Counted from the stretch's first letter, positions 46,562-56,197 are shown. The stretch: 64,000 nucleotides of DNA from Antarctobacter aquimaris (GCF_900184945.1 NZ_FXYF01000001.1:248001-312000), one strand, 5' to 3'. Notes: generated by a model from the letters alone, not told the origin. Program-made: numbers and translations.

Positions 46562-49488
46562 GTCAGCTCCTGTTTCACCGGCGGGTCGGTGACCTCCCAT
46601 TCGCCGTGGCGCGACAGGTGATCATAATCGGCGGTGTCACTGTCCTTTTGCAGGGCGCGGCGGGCGCTGTAACCCGTTTCGGCCTGGGCATAGCGGGCGA
46701 TCAGGCGGGTGAACTTTTCCCAGACCTCGTCGGGCGTTTCCTCGTCCAGCGGGGCGTCGACCTCGTCGGGTTTGCTGGGCTGCAAGGAGATGAAGACCGC
46801 CCGCGCCACGTGTTTCGGCGCCAGCGGGGCAAAGCCGCCGCGCAGCAGCATCGCCGCCTCCAGCAGCAACTGCTTGTCAAAGCTGGTCTGTTCCTTCTTC
46901 GACGGCGCGGCGCCGGTCTTGTAGTCGTAGAGATGCGCGTGGCCCTGCGCGTCAAGGTCGATGCGGTCGGCCTTGGCGGTCAGGATGAAACCCAGCCCGG
47001 GCAGGTCGGTCTTGCCTTTGATCTCGAAATGGTTTGCGACGGCGAGCGCCTGGCGCGCGTGTTCTGTGTCGACGAACCAGTCGCTTATGCGTGCCATGCG
47101 GGCCTGCCACAGCGCGCGGATGGTGGGGAAGGGCACGTTGCCCGCGTCGCCGATGATGTTGCGGGTGATGTCCAGCAGCGCGTCGGGCGTCAGGCGGGCG
47201 GGGTCCTCCAGCGTGGCCTTGACGAAGGTCTCCAGCACCTCGTGGGTGAGGATGCCGCGCATCAGCGCGTCCGGCGCCTGCATCAGCGGATCGAGCGGGC
47301 GCAGCCCGAGGACGTGTTTGGCGTAGATCGCGTAGGGGTCGCGGATCAGGCGCTTGATCTCGGTCACCGAGAGGCGCCTGGGCCGCACCTCGGTCGGGGG
47401 CGCGGGGGAGGGGCGCGGCGCGGGCGGCGCGGCGATCGGCGTCTCGGACACCCCTGCCAGCGCCAGCCAGCGGTCGCCGCGCGCGCGCATCTGGTCCAGC
47501 GCCTCTGGCCCCTCGCGGCCGGGCAGGCCCTGCATCAGGTTCGTCAGCCGGTTCAGCCAGCGCGAGGGCACGGTTTCCGCCTCGTCGGATTTCAGCGCGC
47601 GGGTGAACCAGACTTCGCGCGCGCCTGCGGCCTGCTGGAAGTCGTGCGCGGACAGGCCGATCCGCCGTTCCGGCAGCAACAGCCCCGCCTTGGCCCTCAT
47701 CTGCCGGTTCAGCCAGGGGTCCGCGCCGGGCAGTTCCGGCCAGCTGCCTTCGTTCAGGCTGCCCAGGATCAGCAGGTCCGCATCCATCACCCGCGCCTCG
47801 AGCGTGCCCCAGATCAGGATGTCGGGATGCGGCGCGTCGCGGTCGCGGACCTCCTCGCGCGACATGAGCGCGCCCAGCAGGTCGGCAAAGTCGCGGGCGG
47901 TCATGTCGGCGCCGTGCGCTGCCTCGCGCGCCAGCCCTTGCAGCGTGCCGTTCAACTTGCGCCCGGCCGCCTCCTGCCACAGCCCGCCCGATCCGTCGGC
48001 CCCCGGACCGGCGCAGATCGCCTCGGCCAGGTGCAGCAGGTCCGCGACCCAGTCGGCCAGCGGCCGCGTCCCGGCGCGGTTTCGGTCGCAAAGATGCCCG
48101 GCCACCCACTCCGCCCAGTCGCCACGTCCGACCGTCGCGGCCCAGGCCTGTAGGGTGCCGGGCTGCGGGTAGGGCATCCCGGTCTTGCGGATGAACAGCT
48201 CCAGCTCGCGCGTGGCCAGCAGGTGCGGGCCACGGTCGGCGCCGGAATGGCACAGCGGATGCTTGAGCAGGGTCAACAGCATCTCGGCGCTGAGGGGCGT
48301 GGAGAACAGCTCGGCCACATGGCGCAGTAGGCGGCCCGGTGGCGTCAGCTGCGCGGGGGTGCCGGCGCTGTCGTCGGGCAGGATGCCCCAGCGGTCCAGC
48401 GCCGAGGTGACGCGCCGTGTCAGCATCCGGTCCGGCGTGATGACGGCGGCGCGTACCCCGTCCTCGACCGCCTGGCGCAGGCGCAGGGCGATGGCCAGCG
48501 CCTCGTCGCGCTGGGTGGGGGCCTCCAGCAGGGTGACGTCCTGCATCGCCTGCGGCAGCGGCGGGAGGCCGGGGCCTTCGGACAGCCACTGGTGCGTCAC
48601 GGGCGCGGGGCGCAGCGCCAGCGACAGGGTGCGGTTGCGCGCCGGGCTGGGCGGCGACGTGTCGGTCCAGGGACGGACATCCTCCGGGCGCAGGTCCAGC
48701 GCCCGCAGCAGCCGGGTAAAGCGGAACTGCGGATGATCCTCGCCGGTCAGCGGATCGTCGAGCTGCTCCCAGACCGCCTGTGGTGTGTCGAAATCGAAGC
48801 CGGGCAGGATCACCGCCCCCTGCGGCAGCTGCGCGACGGCGGCCATGAAGGCGGCGGTCGTGCCGCGCGATCCGGTGGAGCCGGCGACGAGGATCGGATG
48901 CGCGGGCGGGGTCTGCGCCCACAGCGCCAGCCGATGCTCCAGCGCGCGGCGGGCAAAGGCCTGCGGATCGGGCGCGCTGTCCGCCTCGAAGAAGATCTGC
49001 ACGATCTTGAGAAAGGCCAGCGCACGTTGCCAGTGGCCGGACTGGTCGCTGACATCCAACGTCATGATCCGTTCGGGCGGCACCGCCTCGCCCTGCATTT
49101 CCTCCAAGAGCCCGGCCAGGCTGTCGGCCAGGTCAAACAGCGCGGCGCGCGGCGCAAGCTCGGGTGCCTTGTCGAGCAGGCCGGAGACCAGCTGCGTCAG
49201 CTCCAGCCGTCGCCGCAGCGGCGGGATCGGCGCGGGCAGGGCGGCGCGGGTCAGCGGATCGGCCAGGTCGGTCACAAGGCGGATCTGCGGCAGCAGGCAG
49301 GCCGGCCCCGCGTCGAACACCGCGCGCAGTCGGCGCGCCATGCGGTCGGCGTTGACGTGGATCTCGACCCGGGCGAGCGCCTCGGGCGGGGCGTCACCCA
49401 TGCGCGCACGCAGGCCCGCCACGACTTCGGCGCCGAAATCGACACCGGGCGGCAGGGCAAAGACGCGCGGTCCGGGGGTGTCAAACAT
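46558..49488 (-). CDS. addB: Double-strand break repair protein AddB
   Basis: The 976-residue partner of AddA has a degraded N-terminal helicase-like half without a clear Walker A, consistent with the alphaproteobacterial AddB type. Its C-terminal PD-(D/E)xK nuclease domain includes RIDLDAQGHAHLYDYKTGAA. The mid-protein segment DADLLILGSLNEGSWPELPG is characteristic. No four-cysteine iron-sulfur cluster is evident, unlike Bacillus AddB. Its start overlaps the end of the upstream nucleotidyltransferase gene by eight bases. Confidence 0.93.
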   Translation of the reverse strand: MFDTPGPRVFALPPGVDFGAEVVAGLRARMGDAPPEALARVEIHVNADRMARRLRAVFDAGPACLLPQIRLVTDLADPLTRAALPAPIPPLRRRLELTQLVSGLLDKAPELAPRAALFDLADSLAGLLEEMQGEAVPPERIMTLDVSDQSGHWQRALAFLKIVQIFFEADSAPDPQAFARRALEHRLALWAQTPPAHPILVAGSTGSRGTTAAFMAAVAQLPQGAVILPGFDFDTPQAVWEQLDDPLTGEDHPQFRFTRLLRALDLRPEDVRPWTDTSPPSPARNRTLSLALRPAPVTHQWLSEGPGLPPLPQAMQDVTLLEAPTQRDEALAIALRLRQAVEDGVRAAVITPDRMLTRRVTSALDRWGILPDDSAGTPAQLTPPGRLLRHVAELFSTPLSAEMLLTLLKHPLCHSGADRGPHLLATRELELFIRKTGMPYPQPGTLQAWAATVGRGDWAEWVAGHLCDRNRAGTRPLADWVADLLHLAEAICAGPGADGSGGLWQEAAGRKLNGTLQGLAREAAHGADMTARDFADLLGALMSREEVRDRDAPHPDILIWGTLEARVMDADLLILGSLNEGSWPELPGADPWLNRQMRAKAGLLLPERRIGLSAHDFQQAAGAREVWFTRALKSDEAETVPSRWLNRLTNLMQGLPGREGPEALDQMRARGDRWLALAGVSETPIAAPPAPRPSPAPPTEVRPRRLSVTEIKRLIRDPYAIYAKHVLGLRPLDPLMQAPDALMRGILTHEVLETFVKATLEDPARLTPDALLDITRNIIGDAGNVPFPTIRALWQARMARISDWFVDTEHARQALAVANHFEIKGKTDLPGLGFILTAKADRIDLDAQGHAHLYDYKTGAAPSKKEQTSFDKQLLLEAAMLLRGGFAPLAPKHVARAVFISLQPSKPDEVDAPLDEETPDEVWEKFTRLIARYAQAETGYSARRALQKDSDTADYDHLSRHGEWEVTDPPVKQELT

Positions 49489-50149
49489 CCAGCATCCTCT
49501 CGGCCAGCGCGATCCCCTCGGGGCGGCCCACGTCGCACCATTGTCCGGGGTAGGGCAGGCCGTAGAGGCGGCCCTTGTCGGCCTGCGCGTTCCACAGGCG
49601 GTTCAGCGAAAACACCGGGTCGGGGATCTGGGCCAGCCCTTCGGTCCGCAGGATCTGCGCGCCGGAGTAGACGAGGTCGCCGCCCCGGTGCAGGCGTCCT
49701 TCGGCATCGAGGCTGAAGTCGCCACCGCCCTGCCGTCCGATGGCGCGCTCCAGCGGCACGCAGAGCAGCAGCGCGTCCATCTGGTCCGGCCGCCAGGCCG
49801 CGCGCAGCAGGTCCAGCGGGTTCGGTCCCTTCCAGATCGCATCGGTATTCAGGGTGTATACAGGAACTGTGCCCAGCAACGGCAGGGCGTTGCGCAAGCC
49901 GCCGCCGGTATCCAGGATCTCGGGTTGTTCGACCGACACACGCACATCGGTGCCGTGCAGGTGCGCGACGATCTGGTCGGCGTGGTAGTGGGCGTTGACG
50001 ACACGCGTGGGGATGCCTCGGGTCAGGTCGAGCGCATGGTCCAACAGCGCACGCCCCGCGACCTTGATCAAGGGTTTCGGACGGTCAATGGTCAGCGCCC
50101 CCATGCGGGTGCCAAAGCCGGCGGCAAACAGCATCACGGCGTCGGGCAT
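49481..50149 (-). CDS. murU: MurU-type nucleotidyltransferase
   Basis: The 222-residue protein is a sugar-1-phosphate nucleotidyltransferase with the signature MLFAAGFGTRMGALTIDRPK followed by PLIKVAGRALLDHAL, and LNTDAIWKG around the metal-binding Asp. Next to an AmgK-like kinase, the best reading is MurU, which makes UDP-MurNAc from MurNAc-1-phosphate in cell-wall recycling. The gene overlaps amgK by 16 bases and addB by eight, so the set is translated as one unit. Confidence 0.85.
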   Translation of the reverse strand: MPDAVMLFAAGFGTRMGALTIDRPKPLIKVAGRALLDHALDLTRGIPTRVVNAHYHADQIVAHLHGTDVRVSVEQPEILDTGGGLRNALPLLGTVPVYTLNTDAIWKGPNPLDLLRAAWRPDQMDALLLCVPLERAIGRQGGGDFSLDAEGRLHRGGDLVYSGAQILRTEGLAQIPDPVFSLNRLWNAQADKGRLYGLPYPGQWCDVGRPEGIALAERMLDV

Positions 50150-51087
50150 GAGGCTTTCAGTCTTTCCAAGTGGTTGGCGTCAGGGGGCGGCAGGTCCGTC
50201 AGAAGGTTCCTGATCGGGGACAACGCGGGATGGGCCAGGTCGGTTTGCAGGTGACCCCAGACGCGGGGGATGAGGTCGATGTAGCGCGGTTTGCCCCGGG
50301 TCGCGGCGAGGCGGGCAAAGACGCCGAGAATGCGCAGGTTGCGCTGGGCGCCCAGCACGCAAAGCGAGGCACGGAACGGCGCCTCGGGCAGATCGGTGGC
50401 GGCAAGGTAATGGGCGATGCAGGCCTCGCGCGTGTCCGGTGACACGTCGCGCCGCGCGTCCTCCAGCAGGGACACCAGGTCATAGGCGCGGTGGCCTTGC
50501 AGAGCGTCCTGGAAATCCAGCAGCCCGGCTTGGGCCGCGCCGCTGCGGTCGGGCAGAAACAGGATGTTCTCGGCGTGGTAGTCGCGCAGCACCATGACAT
50601 CGGCGGGCAGGGCGTGCGCCATTAGCAGCGGGACAAAGGCTTCGGCGACCCGGGGCAGCAGGTCGGGCGCCCGCGTGTAGTGGATGAAGGCCAGGTCGGT
50701 CATCGTGGCCAGCCGCTCGGGGCTGGCCAGCGGCAGGCCCTTGGGCGGCGGAAAGCGGTGCAGCGCGACCAGCGCGTCGGTGGCAAGCTGGTAGAGGTCC
50801 GCCTCGGTTGTTGGATCGGTGGCAAGGCGGGCGATCAGCCCGTCGCCAAGATCCTCGATCAGCAACTCACCTGGGGCCTCGGCCAGGATGCGCGGTGCGC
50901 TGAGGCCAATCCCGCACAGGTGCCGTGCGAGGCGGGCAAACAGCGCGGTGTCGCCTTCTGGGTCGATCATGTGGATCGCGGTGCCGCCGTCGCGGAACAG
51001 GCGCCAGTAGCGGCGGGCCGAGGCATCGCCGGCCAGCGGCTCAACCCGGGCGTTGTCCCAACCGGCCTGATGCAGCAGCGCGCTCAC
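50134..51087 (-). CDS. amgK: AmgK-type N-acetylmuramate/GlcNAc anomeric kinase
   Basis: The 317-residue aminoglycoside-phosphotransferase-fold kinase has the catalytic loop VLRDYHAENILFLPD and the metal motif AGLLDFQDALQGHRAYDLVS. AmgK phosphorylates MurNAc at C1, the step before MurU, allowing recycling without UDP-GlcNAc-dependent synthesis. The start is GTG at 51087, overlapping the tsaE stop as GTGA. An open frame continues upstream, but that part is out of keeping with the family. Confidence 0.85.
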   Translation of the reverse strand: MSALLHQAGWDNARVEPLAGDASARRYWRLFRDGGTAIHMIDPEGDTALFARLARHLCGIGLSAPRILAEAPGELLIEDLGDGLIARLATDPTTEADLYQLATDALVALHRFPPPKGLPLASPERLATMTDLAFIHYTRAPDLLPRVAEAFVPLLMAHALPADVMVLRDYHAENILFLPDRSGAAQAGLLDFQDALQGHRAYDLVSLLEDARRDVSPDTREACIAHYLAATDLPEAPFRASLCVLGAQRNLRILGVFARLAATRGKPRYIDLIPRVWGHLQTDLAHPALSPIRNLLTDLPPPDANHLERLKASCPTP

Positions 51088-51557
51088 GCGGCGTGTTCCG
51101 CCAGAAGCGCGTCCCAGCGCGGCGCGATCCAGTCCAGCGTGAGGTGCCGGGCGTCTTCGTCCGCGCCATCCGCGAAATTGAGATGCAGCGCCTCCGCCGG
51201 GGTCAGGTCGGCCAGGCGGTCCGGCCATTCGACCAGGCAGATCGCCGTGTCAAAAGCCTCGGCCAGGCCCAGTTCGACACAGTCGTCCGGGCCGGCCAGG
51301 CGGTAGAGATCGGCGTGCCAGAGCTCACCCGCCCGCGTGTCGTAGACCTGGACCAGCGTGAAGGTGGGCGAGGGCACGTCCTCGGGCACGTCCATCAAGG
51401 ACTGGATCAGGCTGCGGGCGAAATGGGTCTTGCCGGCGCCGATGCCGCCGGACAGCAGCAGCACGTCGCCGGGCCGCAGGCCCGAGCCGATGCGCCGGGC
51501 AAAGGCCGCGGTCGCCTCGGGCGAGGGCAGGGGCAGGACGGTGTGGCGGGCTGTCAT
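51084..51557 (-). CDS. tsaE: tRNA threonylcarbamoyladenosine biosynthesis protein TsaE
   Basis: The 157-residue ATPase has Walker A LLLSGGIGAGKTHFARSLIQ, the DVPSPTFTLVQVYD motif and LWHADLYRLAGPDDCVELGL. It supports the TsaB-TsaD complex that makes t6A37 in tRNAs reading ANN codons. The ATG at 51557 is supported by the family N-terminus. It heads a run of overlapping genes tsaE-amgK-murU-addB-addA. Confidence 0.93.
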   Translation of the reverse strand: MTARHTVLPLPSPEATAAFARRIGSGLRPGDVLLLSGGIGAGKTHFARSLIQSLMDVPEDVPSPTFTLVQVYDTRAGELWHADLYRLAGPDDCVELGLAEAFDTAICLVEWPDRLADLTPAEALHLNFADGADEDARHLTLDWIAPRWDALLAEHAA

Positions 51558-51598
51558 GGGCGCGAGGATACAAGCGCCGCGCGCCGCTGCAAGCCGGT

Positions 51599-53140
51599 TC
51601 AGTTCACCGCGTGCTTGCGGTCCGGCAGGTCCGTTTCGGAAGCCTGCGAATCCTCGCCCAGCGTGTCGAAGAGGGCGGCCATGGCGCTGAAACGGACCAT
51701 CGTCGCCCCGGCGGCGACGGGCTGGACCGTGCAACGTATCCGGCCACCGGACTTGAGGGTCAGGTCCGCCGTCCAGGTCTGCCGGTCGCGCAGGGTCAGA
51801 ACGAATTCGCGCAGATCGGGCCAGATCGGGCTGGGATCGCAGGCCTGTTGCCAGTCCTTCGTCGCGTCGACGATGGTGATCTCGGCAAAGGCGCTGTCCG
51901 GATCGCAATTCCACCGCGTCCGGTAGGCGGAATTCGAGAAGGTCAGCACCCCGAGACGCGAGAAGACGGCGACCGAATCGTCGAAACAGTCCAGCACCGA
52001 CTGCGTGAGTTCCAGCTCCGAGCGGAAGCGGCGGGTGAGCGAGATCTCGGCGCTGATGTCCTCGATCAGGAAGGCGACGGCGCCGTCGGGATGCGGCCGG
52101 CCGGTGATCTTGTAGGTCAGGCCGGAGGGCAGGTTCCAGGTCTCGCAGTAGCGGTCCTCGCGCGCGGCGCTGACCACGTCGTACAGCTTGTCGCGCCAGG
52201 AGGCATAGTTCTTGGGCTCCGGCATCATGCGGTTTTCCCGCATGTGGTCAAAGAAGGACAGCAGGTTGGGCTTGGCCGACAGGAAATCCACCGGCAGGTG
52301 CGTCAGGTCCACCAGCGCCGGGTTGAACAGCACCAGCTGCCGGTCGCGGTCGAACACCGCGAGGCCGATGGGCAGGTGGGCAAAGGTCTTGGTCAGCGTC
52401 TGGACAAAGTTGCGCTGCGCCATCTCGGCGTTGACCAGGCTGTCGATGCTGGTGGCGTAGTGCACCCAGCCATTGTCGACCGGACGCGAGACCACCTCGA
52501 ACCACAGGTTCTTGTCGGCGCTGGTGCGCTGGCTGACGCGGGTGGTCCGCTCGCTCCGCGTGGCGGGTGGAGTGATGTCGAGCGGGGCGGCATCGGGCGC
52601 TGTTTTGCCCGACTCTGCGACCAGCCGCTCGGCGGACTCGTTGCACCAGGTCATCTTGCCCGCCGGATCGGTCTGCCAGATCGCGTCGGGGGAATGCCGC
52701 GACATCTCGACCAGCCGGTCATAGTCGCGGTTGATCCGGGCGGCGCGGAACAGGCTGGCCGCGCCATCGGGGGCGTAGCGCAACCGCAGGTGCAGGCGGC
52801 TGCCCGAGGTTTCAGCCTCCAGTTCGGCCAGCGGCACGCTGACAGAGGTCCACCGCGCAGGACCGTCGGGCAAGACCATGGGAAGATCGGGAAAGGCCGG
52901 AACCAGCGCCTCGCGCACTTCTTCCCACCCCATGCCGGTCAGCACCGTGCGGTCGAACAGTGCGCGGGCGTCCGGCGTGTGATCCACCACCTCTCCGCGT
53001 CGGAACAGCAGGACGGTGTCCGGCGTACCGGCATGCAGGCCGGCACTGCGGCGCGGCCGCGTGCTGAGAAGGACCAGGAGACCCGCAAGCACCGCTGATC
53101 CGACGCCAGCGCCGATCGCCAGAATGAGAAAGTCCTCCAC
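51599..53140 (-). CDS. Membrane-anchored PAS-domain protein without kinase output
   Basis: The 513-residue protein has one N-terminal membrane helix (FLILAIGAGVGSAVLAGLLV) and several PAS-like modules (RLVEMSRHSPDAIWQTDPAG, TFAHLPIGLAVFDRDRQLVL, VFSRLGVLTFSNSAYRTRWN). No histidine kinase, GGDEF or receiver motif is present, so it is a sensor without a visible output; it may act by protein contact. Related proteins occur beside tsaE in roseobacters. Start is GTG at 53140 with GGGGAG upstream. It ends 41 bases before tsaE. Confidence 0.8.
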   Translation of the reverse strand: MEDFLILAIGAGVGSAVLAGLLVLLSTRPRRSAGLHAGTPDTVLLFRRGEVVDHTPDARALFDRTVLTGMGWEEVREALVPAFPDLPMVLPDGPARWTSVSVPLAELEAETSGSRLHLRLRYAPDGAASLFRAARINRDYDRLVEMSRHSPDAIWQTDPAGKMTWCNESAERLVAESGKTAPDAAPLDITPPATRSERTTRVSQRTSADKNLWFEVVSRPVDNGWVHYATSIDSLVNAEMAQRNFVQTLTKTFAHLPIGLAVFDRDRQLVLFNPALVDLTHLPVDFLSAKPNLLSFFDHMRENRMMPEPKNYASWRDKLYDVVSAAREDRYCETWNLPSGLTYKITGRPHPDGAVAFLIEDISAEISLTRRFRSELELTQSVLDCFDDSVAVFSRLGVLTFSNSAYRTRWNCDPDSAFAEITIVDATKDWQQACDPSPIWPDLREFVLTLRDRQTWTADLTLKSGGRIRCTVQPVAAGATMVRFSAMAALFDTLGEDSQASETDLPDRKHAVN

Positions 53141-53238
53141 TCCCCGCCTCTTCCTGATTCAGCTGCGTGATGCAGTCATTGCTACATTCATTTTAGTTAA
53201 TTTGGCGTTAATCAGCGTCAGTTTGTTAAGAACCCGTT

Positions 53239-54636
53239 TCAGATCTCGATCAAACGGTTCTCTCCCAGCGGGGTTCCCGGCTTGACCGGCTCTGCCACGA
53301 TCTTGCTGCGGGGCCAGACCACTTCGACGATGGCGCCGCGGCGTTCGGACTGGTCGATCAACGGCGTGTAGGGGTCCGCGCCGTTGGCAAAGCTCAGTTC
53401 CGCCCCGGTGCGTTCCAGCAGGGTCTTGGCGATGAACAGGCCCAGGCCCATGCCTTCGTATTCCGGGCGCGCGCGCTTTTCGCTTTCGGTGCGGCGGCGG
53501 CGCATGAAGGGGTCGCCGATGCGGCCGATCAGGTGGGCCGGAAAGCCGCGACCATCGTCGAGGATGCGGACCGAGATCACGTCGTCGGTCCACATCGCCT
53601 CGACCCAGACCTTGGTGCGGGCAAAATCGACCGCGTTCTGCACGAGGTTGCGCAGCCCGTGGATGATCTCGGGGCGGCGCAGGATCTGCGGCTGGGTGAA
53701 CTCGCCGCCGGGGCCGGGGCCGTCCTCGATCAGGATCTCCTTGCCACGGTCCTGGTGCGGCTCGGCGGCCTCGCGGATCACCTCGACCAGCGGCGCCTGG
53801 CGCATGTGCAGGTCATCCTTGCCGGCGCGGCCCATGCTGCGCAGGATGTCGCGGCAGCGGTCGGCCTGTTCGCGGATCAGCAGGGCGTCTTCCTTCAGCT
53901 CGGGGAAATCGTCCAGTTCTTCGGCCAGCTCGGCCGAGGTCAGCTTGATCGTCGCCAGCGGCGTTCCCAGTTCATGCGCCGCCGCCGCCACCACGCCGCC
54001 GAGGTCGTTCAGCTTTTGCGCGCGGGCCAGCGCCATCTGCGTCGCGGCCAGCGCGTCGGACATCGAGTTCATCTCGCGCGTGATGCGGCGGGAATAGACC
54101 GAGATGAAGACCAGCGCGATGCTGATCGCCACCCATTGGCCGTAGACAAAGATGTCGGGGATGCGCAGGATGAACCCCTGTTCTGTGCGCAGCGGCAGGT
54201 GGTAATAGACCATCCCGGTCACCAGCAGAAAGGCCGTCAGCCCCAGGATGAAGGTCGACCGCAGGCTGAGCACCGCCGCCGAGACGGTCACCGGGCCCAG
54301 CACCAGCAGCGAAAACGGGTTGTGCAAGCCGCCGGTGAGGTACAGCAGGAAACACAGCTGCAAGAGGTCGAACATCACCATCAGGAAATTCTCGGTCTCG
54401 CTCAGGCGCTTGTTCTCGGGAAAGATCGAGATCGCGATGAGGTTGCCGACGATGGACACGCCGACGGCCAGGTAACACAGCCCCAGCTCCAGCTGGAGGT
54501 TGTAGAGCCGTTGCGCCAGCGTGATCGCGACCAGCTGGCCGACGATGGCGAACCAGCGCAGCACGATCATGGTGCGCAGCCGGATCCAGTTGCTGCGCTG
54601 CTCTTCGCTGATCAGTCCCAGCTCTCCCTGCGCCAT
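53239..54636 (-). CDS. regB: Redox-sensing histidine kinase RegB (PrrB/ActS family)
   Basis: The 465-residue kinase has six membrane helices. Its quinone-sensing motif is GGLHNPFSLLVLGPV, the H-box is AAAAHELGTPLATIKL, and the redox-active cysteine is in EQADRCRDILRSMGRAGK. The ATPase G-boxes ILDDGRGFPAHLIG and GMGLGLFIAKTLLERTG are also present. It senses the ubiquinol/oxygen state and phosphorylates RegA to control photosynthesis, respiration and carbon or nitrogen fixation genes. It is divergent from senC-regA, the classic Rhodobacter layout. Confidence 0.95.
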   Translation of the reverse strand: MAQGELGLISEEQRSNWIRLRTMIVLRWFAIVGQLVAITLAQRLYNLQLELGLCYLAVGVSIVGNLIAISIFPENKRLSETENFLMVMFDLLQLCFLLYLTGGLHNPFSLLVLGPVTVSAAVLSLRSTFILGLTAFLLVTGMVYYHLPLRTEQGFILRIPDIFVYGQWVAISIALVFISVYSRRITREMNSMSDALAATQMALARAQKLNDLGGVVAAAAHELGTPLATIKLTSAELAEELDDFPELKEDALLIREQADRCRDILRSMGRAGKDDLHMRQAPLVEVIREAAEPHQDRGKEILIEDGPGPGGEFTQPQILRRPEIIHGLRNLVQNAVDFARTKVWVEAMWTDDVISVRILDDGRGFPAHLIGRIGDPFMRRRRTESEKRARPEYEGMGLGLFIAKTLLERTGAELSFANGADPYTPLIDQSERRGAIVEVVWPRSKIVAEPVKPGTPLGENRLIEI

Positions 54637-54712
54637 CTGCGCCCTTTCGTCTCAATTGCGGCCCCGTCCCCAGAGGTTAGCTAGGAGGAAAGCATTCCTC
54701 GGAGGGAAAGTC

Positions 54713-55333
54713 ATGCAACGTGTTGCCGCAATCGCCGGTTTCGCCGCCCTGGTCGGGCTTAGCGCGGGTGTCTGGTACATCACGCAGCGCCCGGCGTCGG
54801 ATGACGCCTATGCCGCCTGCCGCACGTCCCAGATCGCCGGCGGGCAGGATCAGATCGGCGGACCCTTCACCCTCGTCAACGGTCAGGGCGAGACGGTCAC
54901 CGACACGGATGTGATCACAGAGCCCAGCCTGGTCTATTTCGGCTACACCTACTGCCCGGATGTCTGCCCATTCGACGTCGCGCGCAACGCCGAGGCCATC
55001 GACCTGCTGGACGAACGCGGCATCAGCGCGACGCCGGTCTTCATCTCGATCGACCCGGACCGCGACACCCCCGAGGTGGTGGCCGATTTCGCCTCCAACC
55101 TGCACGAAAAGATGGTCGGCCTGACCGGATCGCCCGAGCAGGTCAAGGCCGCCAGCCAGGCCTATCGCACCTACTACCGCAAGCAGGACGGCGACCCGGA
55201 GTACTACCTCGTCGATCACTCGACCTTTACCTACCTCGTCCTGCCCGAGGTGGGCTTTGTCGACTTCTTCCGGCGCGAAGTCACACCCGAACAGATGGCC
55301 GATCGCGTGGCCTGCTTCATCGGGGCCTCTTGA
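54713..55333 (+). CDS. senC: SCO1/SenC family copper protein
   Basis: The 206-residue protein has an N-terminal membrane anchor (AAIAGFAALVGLSAGVWYI) and a thioredoxin-fold domain with the copper-binding motif GYTYCPDVCPFDVA and a later His in YYLVDHSTFTYLVL. It delivers copper to cytochrome oxidase in the periplasm and in Rhodobacter affects RegB signalling (PrrC/SenC). A strong GGAGGG site precedes the ATG at 54713. RegA follows 83 bases later. Confidence 0.94.
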   Translation: MQRVAAIAGFAALVGLSAGVWYITQRPASDDAYAACRTSQIAGGQDQIGGPFTLVNGQGETVTDTDVITEPSLVYFGYTYCPDVCPFDVARNAEAIDLLDERGISATPVFISIDPDRDTPEVVADFASNLHEKMVGLTGSPEQVKAASQAYRTYYRKQDGDPEYYLVDHSTFTYLVLPEVGFVDFFRREVTPEQMADRVACFIGAS

Positions 55334-55416
55334 CTCGACCAGATGCGTTTGACCGCGTGTAGTTGGCCCGCTAATACTTGCCTCCACGACATCTTGTGCG
55401 TTGGGGAGGACGGCAT

Positions 55417-55971
55417 TTGACGGATCGCGGCTTGGACGAACTCGGGGATGACCGGTCGCTGCTTTTGGTCGACGATGACGAGCCGTTCCTGAGACGCCTG
55501 GCCAAGGCGATGGAAAAGCGCGGCTTCGAGGTCGAGATGGCCGGATCGGTCGCCGCCGGGACCGCCATCGCCACCGCGCGCCCGCCGGCCTATGCCGTGG
55601 TCGACCTGCGGCTGGAGGACGGCAACGGGCTGGACGTGGTCGAGGTGCTGCGCGAAAAGCGCCCCGACAGCCGCGTGGTCGTGCTGACCGGCTACGGCGC
55701 CATCGCGACGGCGGTCGCCGCGGTCAAGATCGGCGCGACGGACTACCTGTCCAAGCCCGCCGACGCCACCGACATCACCAACGCCCTGCTGTCCAAGACC
55801 GACGAACTGCCGCCGCCGCCGGAGAACCCGATGAGCGCGGACCGCGTCCGGTGGGAGCATATCCAGCGGGTCTACGAGCTGTGTGATCGCAACGTGTCCG
55901 AGACGGCGCGCCGCCTGAACATGCACCGCCGCACCCTGCAACGCATTTTGGCCAAGCGCTCGCCGCGCTGA
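55417..55971 (+). CDS. regA: Redox response regulator RegA (PrrA/ActR family)
   Basis: The 184-residue regulator has a receiver domain (LLLVDDDEPFLRRLAKAMEK; phospho-acceptor Asp in YAVVDLRLEDGNGLDVVEVL; Lys in DYLSKPAD). A proline-rich linker (DELPPPPENP) leads to a Fis-type helix-turn-helix, NVSETARRLNMHRRTLQRIL. It is the DNA-binding partner of RegB. Start is TTG at 55417 with GGGGAGGA upstream, giving the usual family length. Confidence 0.96.
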   Translation: MTDRGLDELGDDRSLLLVDDDEPFLRRLAKAMEKRGFEVEMAGSVAAGTAIATARPPAYAVVDLRLEDGNGLDVVEVLREKRPDSRVVVLTGYGAIATAVAAVKIGATDYLSKPADATDITNALLSKTDELPPPPENPMSADRVRWEHIQRVYELCDRNVSETARRLNMHRRTLQRILAKRSPR

Positions 55972-56065
55972 CGTCTTTATTGTCGGAGAACCTCTGTCTG
56001 GCGGCCTGCCCCAAACGGGGCAGGGCATGGGTGGCGTTCGCCCGGTGGCATGAGAGGGACTGGAG

Positions 56066-56197
56066 ATGTTGGGAAGGCTTGTCTTCGGCGGTGTCGGGCT
56101 GGTGATCGGGGTGATCGTCGCGACCTATGTGGACCTTGACCCGACAGAGGCCGACGCCGCTTTCCCGACGGCCGTCAACAGCCAGATCATAGATTGA
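56066..56197 (+). CDS. 43-residue single-helix peptide downstream of regA
   Basis: The small reading frame encodes MLGRLVFGGVGLVIGVIVAT and a polar tail YVDLDPTEADAAFPTAVNSQ ending IID. The first part is a single membrane helix. AGAGGG lies eight bases before the ATG. It starts about 95 bases after regA and ends 31 bases before the convergent HD gene's stop. Function unknown; the open frame and the ribosome binding site support it, but conservation has not been checked. Confidence 0.5.
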   Translation: MLGRLVFGGVGLVIGVIVATYVDLDPTEADAAFPTAVNSQIID

